From: RGDT01 sp964630925
GTDB lineage: Bacteria > Planctomycetota > Planctomycetia > Gemmatales > Gemmataceae
Length of the DNA stretch: 64,000 bases
Reading direction: 5' to 3'
Assembly (NCBI GenBank): GCA_964630925.1
Contig: CAZVZK010000008.1
Span: forward strand, 1 to 64,000
Shown: one piece after another, positions 57,488-64,000 of the stretch
Position numbering within the stretch: position 1 is the stretch's first letter
Layout: every line of letters starts with the position of its first letter
Position numbers and translations under genes: made by a program
The notes under the pieces: generated by a model
Database searches by the model: none
The model's input: the letters and a program-made list of their open reading frames with translations, nothing else
What the model was told of the DNA's origin: nothing

Positions 57488-60400
57488 CTCCAGTCCCCCG
57501 AGAGCTGCCAGGCGGCCCACCACGCCGGCGGCGAACGCCGCTCGGCCCTCCCCCCGGCGAGGCGCTCGGACGCCTTGCCGACCCCACGCAGGCCCGCCGT
57601 CCCGGCCAGCCTCCTCGCCCGCCCCTCGACCCACTCGGGGTGGCGGAGGACGTCGATCTGCGCCTGCCGCAGGGCCGCCAGCTTGGGGAGCTTCTTCTCC
57701 CAGAGGTGGAGGTAAAAACGCTCCATGAGGACGGATGTCGCCGCGTCATCGACCGACCACAGCGACGAGACCACCGACCGGCAGCCCGCCACCGCGAACG
57801 CACGCTGTAGCCCCAGCATGCCCTCGCCGGCGGCCTCCTCGCCGAGGCCCGTCTGGCAGGCGCTCAGCACGGCCAGCTCCATCCCCGAGAGGTCCATCTC
57901 GGCGACCTCCAGGGCCGTCAGCACGCCGTCGTCGTCCACCGTGGGGCTGTTGGCCCCGGCGAGGACCACGCCCGAGAGCAGGCCCGGCGCCCAGCCGGCG
58001 ACCCCGTCGAGGGTGAACGGGCCGTGGAGGGCGCTCTTGCGTGACGGCGGGGCGAAGTAGCCGTGCGTGGCCAGGTGGGCGTGGCGGCGTCCCGGCAGCG
58101 CCTCGCGCAGGGCGGCCTTGGTGGCCTTGGCCCCGGTCAGCGAGGACACCGCCCCCGTGAAGGCGGCGCGGAAGCGGGCGGCGACGGCGTCGGCCTCGCC
58201 GGACGTGGCGGCGAGGGCCGGCCAGGCCGCCCCGGCGCCGAAGTCCACGCCGCCGACGGCCAGCAGCGACGGCGAGGCCTTCACCGGCCGGAGCAGGCCG
58301 GGGAGCGATTGCGGGGAGGGGATGATCGCGAGGGGCACGTCCTCCAGCAGGGCCCGCCCATCACGCCCCGGCAGGGCGGCGAAGGGCATCCGGCCCGTGG
58401 CGCCGTCGGGAGAGATCAACACGACCTTCGCGCCGGCGAGGTGCTTCTCCAGGGGCGTCCAGACCCGCTCGCGCAGGCGTGTGCCGGCGGGAGAGGCGGG
58501 CTCGGCCGCCTCCAGGGAGCGTCGCCAGGCGGCGATGTCGGCTTCGATGGGCGCCATCGGCCCCAGCTCGACGCGGGCGGTGGGGGCGTCGGCGCGGGCC
58601 ACCCAGGCCACCAGCCGGCGCCCCGGCGTCTGGCCGGCCCGAGGGCGTGCGGGGTCGTGGCCGGTGTGGACGAGGAGATCGACGAGGGCGGCGCCCGCCG
58701 GCAGCGTTGAGCGGAAAGCCTCCCCTGAAGGCGGCCGGGTGGTCAGGCGGAAGTCGGCGCTGCGCTCGGCGAGGCGCGACTCCAGCTCCTCCTTGCGGGC
58801 CGTCAGCGCCGCCGCCCGCGCCAGCGAGGCGGCGTCGTCGCGCCGGGCCACCAGGGCGAGCGAGCGGGTGGCGTCGAGCAGCTCGCGCGCCGCCCCGCGT
58901 GTCTCCGGGTCGGCCTCGGCCCGCACGAAGCGCCGCCGCGCCTGCTGCGCCGCGAAGGCCGACCCCTTCCAGGCGAGGACGTGCCCGTGGCCGGAGTGGG
59001 CCGCGTCGTCGGGCAGGGAGAGGCGGGCGTTGAGGTGGTATCGCGCGGTGGCGGCGGCGAGCATCTGCAGGCGTTCGGACTGCACGGAGGCGTCCAGGGC
59101 GAGTCGGCGGCGGGCCAGGGCGGACGCCTGCTCCTGAAGGAGAAGGGCCGCGCCCGCCCGCCCGCGCAGGTGATACGCGGCGCCGAGGTTGCCGAGGACG
59201 TCGGCGTAGAGGGGGTGTTGGCCGCCCAGCGTCTCGCGGCGCAGCTCCGCCGCCCGCTGGAGGAGGGGGAGGGCGGCGGCGTGCCGGCCGGCGTCCTGGA
59301 GGTGGTTCGCGAGGTTGTTCAGCGCCGTGGCGTACTCGGGGTGCCGCTCGCCGAGGGCCTCGCGGCGGATGGCCAGTGCCCGCCGCAACATGGGGATCGA
59401 GGACTCGAGGTCGCCCCCTTCGCGCGCCAGCACGGCGAGGTTATTGAGGGTGGTGGCGTAGTGGGGGTGCTTCTCGCCGAGCGTCTCCTTGCGGAGCGCC
59501 AGCGCCCTCTCCAGGAGCCCGCGGGCCATCTTCAGGTCGCCGAGGCCCTTGTGGGCGGCGGAGAGGTTGTGCAGGGTGGCGGCGTACGAGGGGTGACGCT
59601 CGCCCAGGGCCCGCCCGCGGATGGCGAGCGCCTTCTCCCACAGCGGCAGGGAGGACCGGTGGTCGCCCATGTCGTGGTGCAGCGTGGCCAGGTTGTTGAG
59701 GGCGGCGGCGTGGTCGGGGTGGCCCTCGCCGCGGACGTCCGCGGTGAGGGCGGCCGCACGGCGGAACAGCGGCAGCGCCGCCCGCACGTCCCCGAGCGAG
59801 CGGTGGACGCCGGCGATGTTGTTGAGCGTGGCCGCGTAGCGCGGGTGCCGCTCGCCCAGCGTCTCAGCGAGCAGCGCGAGCGACCGCCGGTAGAGGGAGA
59901 GGGCCTCGGCGTGGTCGCCCATGTCCTCGTGCAGGCCGGCGAGGTTGTTCAGCGCGGAGGCGTAGGCCGGGCTCCTCTCGCCCGACGCCGCCTTCTGCAG
60001 CCCCAGCGCTTCGCGGTAGAGGGCGAGGGCGCGGCGGTGGTCGCCCATCTCCCTGTGCAGCCCGGCGAGCCCGTCCACCGCCGTCGCGTACGTCGGGTGC
60101 CTCTCGCCCAACGTCGCCCGGAAGAGATCGACGGCCCGCTCGCGCAGGCGGAGCGCGGCCTCGAAGTCGCCGCGCGCCTGGCGCAGGGCCGCCATGCCCT
60201 GGAGGGTGGTGGCGTAGGTGGGGTGCTTCTTGCCGAGGGCGTCGCCGGCGACGGCGAGAGCCTTCTCGAGCAGGGGGAGGGCGGCGGTGTGGTCGCCCGC
60301 GTCCTGGTGGAGCTGCGCGAGGCTGAACAGGGCGGAGGCGTGGGCGGGGTGGCGGACGCCTTGGACGCGGCGGACGATCGCCAGGGCCTCCTCGAGCAGC

Positions 60401-61377
60401 GGGAGTGCCTCCTTGTGCTCCCCCATCTCGCGCAGGGTGACGGCGAGGTTGTTCAGCGAGCTGGCGTAGGAGGCGCTCCGCGTCCCCGACAGCTCGCCGG
60501 TGAGTGCGAGGGCGCGGCGGAGCAGGGGCAGGGCCGTGCGCGGGTCGCCGGCCTCCTTGATGGCCGCCGCGAGGTTACCCAGGCTGGTGGCGTATTCGGG
60601 GTGCCGCTCACCTCGCGCCTCCCTGGTGGCGGCGAGGGCACGGCGGAGGAGCGGGACGCAGGCCCGCACGTCGCCCAGGTATCGGTGCAGGACGGCCAGG
60701 TTGTTCAGGGCGTTGATGGTCTCGGGGTGCCCCTCCCCGTGTGTCTCACGGCGGACGGCCACGGCCCTCTCGACGAGGGGGAGGGCGGCGCGGTACTCGC
60801 CCAACGCCCGGTGGGCGGAGGCGACGGCCATGAGTGCGTGGACGGTGGAATGGTGCTTCGGCCCGAGCGCCTTCTCATACAGGGCGGACGCCTCCTTCGC
60901 CGCCGCCAGGGCCGGGGAGGCCTGGCCTTTCCGCAGGAGGTCATCCGCACGCTCCGCCAGCGCCCGGGCCCTCGCGGCCGCCTCGCGCTGAGACGGGGTG
61001 CGCCGAGCCTCGGCGCGTGCCTCCTCGATGGCCCAGCGCGCCTCCGCCGTCCGCCAGTGGCCCTCGCCGTGCAGGCGGGCGATGCCGACGGCGGAGGCGC
61101 GGAGGTGGGCGTCGGCCCGGGCCGTGTCGCCGGCACTGAGGTACAGGCAGCCGAGCCGATGGGCGTTGGAGGCCGTGGCGTGATGCCACGGGCCGAACAG
61201 GCGGGCGTCGAGGGCCTGGGCACGCTCCAGGCCGGCCAGGGCCTCGGCCCGGCGCCCGTCGGCCCAGTCGTCGTTGGCCCGTGCAACGGCCTCCTCGCGC
61301 TGGCGCAGGAGGTCGGCCTGCCCCGGCGTGAGCCGGGCGGGCGGCGCCGCGTTGAGGAATAGCAGGAGTGTGATCAT
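57484..61377 (-). CDS. TPR-CHAT caspase-like protease, array member 4, longest copy
   Basis: This encodes 1297 residues with leader MITLLLFLNAAPP. It has about sixteen to eighteen regular TPRs, the clearest series of the array (repeated GERHPEYATALNNLA and PLLRRALAIRREALG). The CHAT domain has HLATHG (His1105) and LSACQTG (Cys1174). It ends RRSPPAWWAAWQLSGDWR. The ATG overlaps the stop of the small fifth copy. The highly regular TPR block probably grew by recent internal duplication. It is the first full-length copy in the transcript, so coupling makes its translation important for the rest. Confidence 0.87.
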   Translation of the reverse strand: MITLLLFLNAAPPARLTPGQADLLRQREEAVARANDDWADGRRAEALAGLERAQALDARLFGPWHHATASNAHRLGCLYLSAGDTARADAHLRASAVGIARLHGEGHWRTAEARWAIEEARAEARRTPSQREAAARARALAERADDLLRKGQASPALAAAKEASALYEKALGPKHHSTVHALMAVASAHRALGEYRAALPLVERAVAVRRETHGEGHPETINALNNLAVLHRYLGDVRACVPLLRRALAATREARGERHPEYATSLGNLAAAIKEAGDPRTALPLLRRALALTGELSGTRSASYASSLNNLAVTLREMGEHKEALPLLEEALAIVRRVQGVRHPAHASALFSLAQLHQDAGDHTAALPLLEKALAVAGDALGKKHPTYATTLQGMAALRQARGDFEAALRLRERAVDLFRATLGERHPTYATAVDGLAGLHREMGDHRRALALYREALGLQKAASGERSPAYASALNNLAGLHEDMGDHAEALSLYRRSLALLAETLGERHPRYAATLNNIAGVHRSLGDVRAALPLFRRAAALTADVRGEGHPDHAAALNNLATLHHDMGDHRSSLPLWEKALAIRGRALGERHPSYAATLHNLSAAHKGLGDLKMARGLLERALALRKETLGEKHPHYATTLNNLAVLAREGGDLESSIPMLRRALAIRREALGERHPEYATALNNLANHLQDAGRHAAALPLLQRAAELRRETLGGQHPLYADVLGNLGAAYHLRGRAGAALLLQEQASALARRRLALDASVQSERLQMLAAATARYHLNARLSLPDDAAHSGHGHVLAWKGSAFAAQQARRRFVRAEADPETRGAARELLDATRSLALVARRDDAASLARAAALTARKEELESRLAERSADFRLTTRPPSGEAFRSTLPAGAALVDLLVHTGHDPARPRAGQTPGRRLVAWVARADAPTARVELGPMAPIEADIAAWRRSLEAAEPASPAGTRLRERVWTPLEKHLAGAKVVLISPDGATGRMPFAALPGRDGRALLEDVPLAIIPSPQSLPGLLRPVKASPSLLAVGGVDFGAGAAWPALAATSGEADAVAARFRAAFTGAVSSLTGAKATKAALREALPGRRHAHLATHGYFAPPSRKSALHGPFTLDGVAGWAPGLLSGVVLAGANSPTVDDDGVLTALEVAEMDLSGMELAVLSACQTGLGEEAAGEGMLGLQRAFAVAGCRSVVSSLWSVDDAATSVLMERFYLHLWEKKLPKLAALRQAQIDVLRHPEWVEGRARRLAGTAGLRGVGKASERLAGGRAERRSPPAWWAAWQLSGDWR

Positions 61378-61769
61378 CGCCAGTCCCCCGAGAGCTGCCA
61401 CGCCGCCCACCACGCGATAGGGGAACGCCGCTCCTTCTTGCCGGAGACCATCACCTCGGACGCCTTGCCGGCGCCGCGCAGCCCCGGAGTGCCACGCAGC
61501 TCCTTGGCCTTGGCCATCGCCCGCCGCAGGAGTATGAGTGCGGCCCTGTGGCGGCCCATGTCCTTGTGTATGGCGGCGAGGTTGTTGAGGCTGATGGCGT
61601 AGTCGGCGTGCCTCTCACCCAGCCGTCCCGCCTCCCAGGCTTCCAACCCCTGCCGCAGACGCGCGTCCCGCTCCCCGAGCAGTCTCTCCTGCGCAACCGT
61701 CAACGCCGCCGGGGGCGCCGCCCCCCACGTCTGCCCCGCCATCGCCACCATCAGCAGCACCGCGCGCAT
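61374..61769 (-). CDS. Internally deleted TPR-CHAT copy (array member 5)
   Basis: This 131-residue frame starts at ATG 61769 with a signal peptide (MRAVLLMVAMAGQTWGAAPP). It keeps one TPR (LGERHADYAISLNNLAAIHKDMG) and then jumps into the far C-terminal tail shared by the other copies (ELRGTPGLRGAGKASEVM... SPIAWWAAWQLSGDWR). All catalytic CHAT residues are gone. The joined frame is open and keeps the ATGA overlap with member 4, so it may still be translated as a leader or as a dominant-negative scaffold. It looks like the product of a deletion between repeats. Confidence 0.7.
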   Translation of the reverse strand: MRAVLLMVAMAGQTWGAAPPAALTVAQERLLGERDARLRQGLEAWEAGRLGERHADYAISLNNLAAIHKDMGRHRAALILLRRAMAKAKELRGTPGLRGAGKASEVMVSGKKERRSPIAWWAAWQLSGDWR

Positions 61770-61875
61770 GGCACCGCCCTCCAGTCATCACAACGCGGCC
61801 ACGCGGCCCACCGGACACGTTACCACCTCGCCGCCGCGCCCGCCACGGGGTACTCTGACTCGGAGACTTCACCAG

Positions 61876-62004
61876 AGCCTCTGACGCTCCACTCGGGGCG
61901 CTGACGCGGCCCCGCTCGCCCGATCCAGATGCGCTGACGCTCCAGCTCGGGGCGCTGACGCAACCCGCTGACGCAACCCCGCTCGCCAAGAGGCGCTCAC
62001 GCTA
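61876..62004. repeat. Dispersed GCGCTGACGC repeat, copy 4
   Basis: Units CTCTGACGCTCCACTCGGGG, GCGCTGACGCGGCCCCGCTC, GCGCTGACGCTCCAGCTCGG and three more fill the 237-base gap between the small CHAT copy and the LamG gene. The last unit (GCGCTCACGC) ends two bases before the ACC of the start region at 62007, so the repeat forms the whole mRNA leader. It is the clearest match to copy 3 at 34662-34865. Confidence 0.65.
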
Positions 62005-62006
62005 CC

Positions 62007-64000
62007 ATGCTGCTCACCCTCCTCCTCGCCCTCCAGGCCGGCCCCGAGACCTCCCTCGCCGAGGGCAAGTTCGGCAAGGCCCTCGACGCCTCGAAGACGC
62101 CCCTCGCCTTCGCCGGCGATCACCGCTACCGCACCCCGCCCCTCACCGTCGAGTGCTGGGCACGCCTCAATTCCAAACGCGGCTTCAACGTCCTCGTCTC
62201 CTCCGACGAGAAGTCCTCCGCCCGCCACTGGGAGGTTTACACCTACACCGGCTCCGGCGCCCTCGCCGTCTACCTGCCTGGGTATGAGCCTTCGGAGGCC
62301 GTCTCCAAAGGGAATGTCTGCGACAAGGCGTGGCACCACCTCGCGTTCACCTTCGACGGCAAGACGGTGACGCTCTTCCGCGACGGCAAGAACGTCCTGA
62401 TGCGGGAGGTGAAGCGGCGCGACGGCCTCAAGCCGAAGGACGGGCCGCTCGGGATCGGCATGGCCATCGACGGCAGCACGCGCATCGGCTGCGACGGCCT
62501 CATCGACGACGTGCGCATCTCGCGTGTCATCCGGCCCATCAAGGGCGTGCCGGCGAAGCCGCACGCGGTGGACGCCGACACCATCGCGGCGTGGCGCTTC
62601 GACGGCGACGACAAGATCCTGGCCGACCCGGCGTGGACGCCGCCGCCGTCGTCCACGGGCGAGGCGTGGGAGCGGATGACCGACGTGGACTGGGTTGATG
62701 CCCGCCTGCGGAAGATGGACACGGGGCCGACGTTCAACGGCTCGATGAAGTACCCGCACGGCAAGGGGAGCGTCACCGTCTACAAGGGGACTGCGATCAA
62801 GGTGGGCGACGGCGGCGTGATCTTCGACCGCGCCACGCTCCGCCTCGCCGCCGCGTGGACCGGCGGCTGGCTCAAGCACAGCGACCGCCGCTTCGGCCTG
62901 CTGAACACGCCGGAGCCGGCGGGGAAGATGATCTACTCGGCGCCTGCGGTGTCCGGGTGGGCCGACAAGGACGGGAAGTTCCCAGGCGTGCCGGGGACGG
63001 CCCCCATCGAATGGGGCCGGTTCAACGGGCTGTACATGAACGAAGGCCGTGTCGTGATGTCGTACACGGTCCACGGCGTGGGCGTGCTGGAGTCGCCCAG
63101 GTTCGAGGACGGCGTGCTCGTCCGCGATTTCGAAATCGGGCCCTCCGAAAGGACGGTCACGGCCCTCGTCGGGGAGACGCCTCGCCTGGTCGATCCGGAC
63201 GGCGCCTGCACGCTGGACCTGGACGCCACGCCGCGCCGCGTCACCGTGAAGCCCGGCGCGAAGGCACGCCGCTTCGTCCTGCGCCAGGGCGGGGCGACGG
63301 GTGCAACCGCCGACCTCCGCGCCCTCTCGAAGCCCGGCCCCGAGCGCTGGAAGCCCCTCGTCACCAGGGGCGAGGTGGCGAAGGACGATGGCAAGCCCTA
63401 CGTCGTGGACACGCTCACCGTCCCCTACGAGAACCCGTACAACGCCCTCTTCTTCTGCACCGGCCTCGACTTCCTCCCCGACGGGCGCATCGCCGTCTGC
63501 ACCTGCCACGGCGACGTGTGGCTCGTCAAGCCGGATGAGAAGCTGGAGAAGATCGTCTGGAAGCGCTACGCCACGGGGTTGTACCACCCGCTCGGCCTCA
63601 AGGTCGTCGATGGCAAGATCGTCGTCCTCGAACGCGGGCAGCTCACGCGGCTGCACGGCAAGGACGAGGCCCACTTCTACGAGAACCTGTGCAACCTGTG
63701 GCACACAGGCGCCGGCGAGCACTCCTACGACACCTGCCTGGAGACGGACGCGAAGGGCAACTTCTACTTCTTCAAGACCGGCGACACATCGCTGCCGCAC
63801 GGCGGCTGTCTGCTCCGCGTGCCGGCCGACGGGAAGAAGGTGGACATCTACGCCACCGGCTTCCGCCACCCCATCGGGCTGGGCGTCTCCCCCACGGGCG
63901 AGGTCACGGGGGCGGATCAGGAAGGGAACTGGATGCCCTCGACCCGCGTCGATGTCTACAGGGAGGGCGGGTTCTACGGCGACATGCGGGCGCATCACCG
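62007..64000 (+). CDS. Exported LamG-domain/propeller protein (DUF6797-like), C-terminus beyond the window
   Basis: The frame is open from ATG 62007 to the window end (664 codons seen). A short leader (MLLTLLLALQAGP) is followed by a LamG/concanavalin-like domain (residues ~15-185: LTVECWARLNSKRGFNVLVSS, DKAWHHLAFTFDGKTVTLFRDG, GLIDDVRISRV). Next is a DUF6797-like region, then a propeller with CTCHGDVWLVKPDEK and DATGFRHPIGLGVSPTGEV strands typical of PQQ-dependent sugar-dehydrogenase-like planctomycete proteins, often fused to a c-type cytochrome further on. The CTCHGD here contains one CXCH that is not a haem site. It probably binds carbohydrate outside the cell. The missing C-terminus could hold a CXXCH. 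Confidence 0.85.
   Translation, partial: MLLTLLLALQAGPETSLAEGKFGKALDASKTPLAFAGDHRYRTPPLTVECWARLNSKRGFNVLVSSDEKSSARHWEVYTYTGSGALAVYLPGYEPSEAVSKGNVCDKAWHHLAFTFDGKTVTLFRDGKNVLMREVKRRDGLKPKDGPLGIGMAIDGSTRIGCDGLIDDVRISRVIRPIKGVPAKPHAVDADTIAAWRFDGDDKILADPAWTPPPSSTGEAWERMTDVDWVDARLRKMDTGPTFNGSMKYPHGKGSVTVYKGTAIKVGDGGVIFDRATLRLAAAWTGGWLKHSDRRFGLLNTPEPAGKMIYSAPAVSGWADKDGKFPGVPGTAPIEWGRFNGLYMNEGRVVMSYTVHGVGVLESPRFEDGVLVRDFEIGPSERTVTALVGETPRLVDPDGACTLDLDATPRRVTVKPGAKARRFVLRQGGATGATADLRALSKPGPERWKPLVTRGEVAKDDGKPYVVDTLTVPYENPYNALFFCTGLDFLPDGRIAVCTCHGDVWLVKPDEKLEKIVWKRYATGLYHPLGLKVVDGKIVVLERGQLTRLHGKDEAHFYENLCNLWHTGAGEHSYDTCLETDAKGNFYFFKTGDTSLPHGGCLLRVPADGKKVDIYATGFRHPIGLGVSPTGEVTGADQEGNWMPSTRVDVYREGGFYGDMRAHH

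Overview
This is a very G+C-rich bacterial chromosome segment. It almost certainly comes from a planctomycete of the Gemmata type (Gemmataceae). The evidence is the mix of genes: WD40 and TPR serine/threonine kinases, secreted sulfatases, cytochrome and LamG/propeller proteins, tandem TPR-CHAT proteases, many lineage-restricted secreted proteins, and short intergenic repeats built around GCGCTGACGC. No rRNA, tRNA or CRISPR array was seen.

Layout. 1-3.8 kb: a small helical-repeat protein, a KefB-like cation:proton antiporter and two coupled unknown genes. 3.8-9.1 kb is the accessory region. It starts with a gene-free stretch carrying six GAGTCAC direct repeats, followed by a frameshifted HNH endonuclease gene. 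Next come a two-gene unit (a membrane-anchored ParA-like ATPase and a 166-residue partner), a second HNH fragment, a two-gene cluster that reads as a Pycsar anti-phage system (nucleotide cyclase plus a three-helix membrane effector), and a broken phage terminase. 9.1-14.4 kb: an ATP-dependent DNA ligase with SWIM and WGR domains, a UPF0173 hydrolase, an M24 peptidase and a di-haem cytochrome. 14.4-24.9 kb: a probably repressor-controlled RND efflux locus with one adaptor and two permeases, with an opposite-strand WD40 gene between the permeases. 25-34 kb: a leftward cluster of seven closely spaced genes ending in a WD40 kinase, preceded by a sulfatase. 34-36.2 kb: an SRPBCC protein, a repeat block and a frameshifted phage-type gene. 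36.2-39.8 kb: a CbiM-type Ni/Co transporter fused to an extra domain, two coupled genes and a histidine-rich secreted protein. 40-43.7 kb: a DEDDh exonuclease and a TPR kinase with a telomere-like (GGGGTAA)4 tract at its promoter. 44.3-47.8 kb: the oxidative pentose phosphate set rpiA-zwf-opcA. 47.9-61.8 kb: four tandem, translationally coupled TPR-CHAT genes plus an internally deleted fifth copy. 62.0 kb to the end: a LamG/propeller protein that runs off the window.

The two places most likely to hold something new are (i) the accessory region, where the ATPase pair sits between HNH copies beside Pycsar, and (ii) the CHAT array, whose members overlap by ATGA, share near-identical junctions and carry short hydrophobic leaders suggesting export. 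Start codons were chosen from ribosome-binding sites, overlaps and protein-family ends. Long antisense reading frames typical of such G+C-rich DNA were left out.
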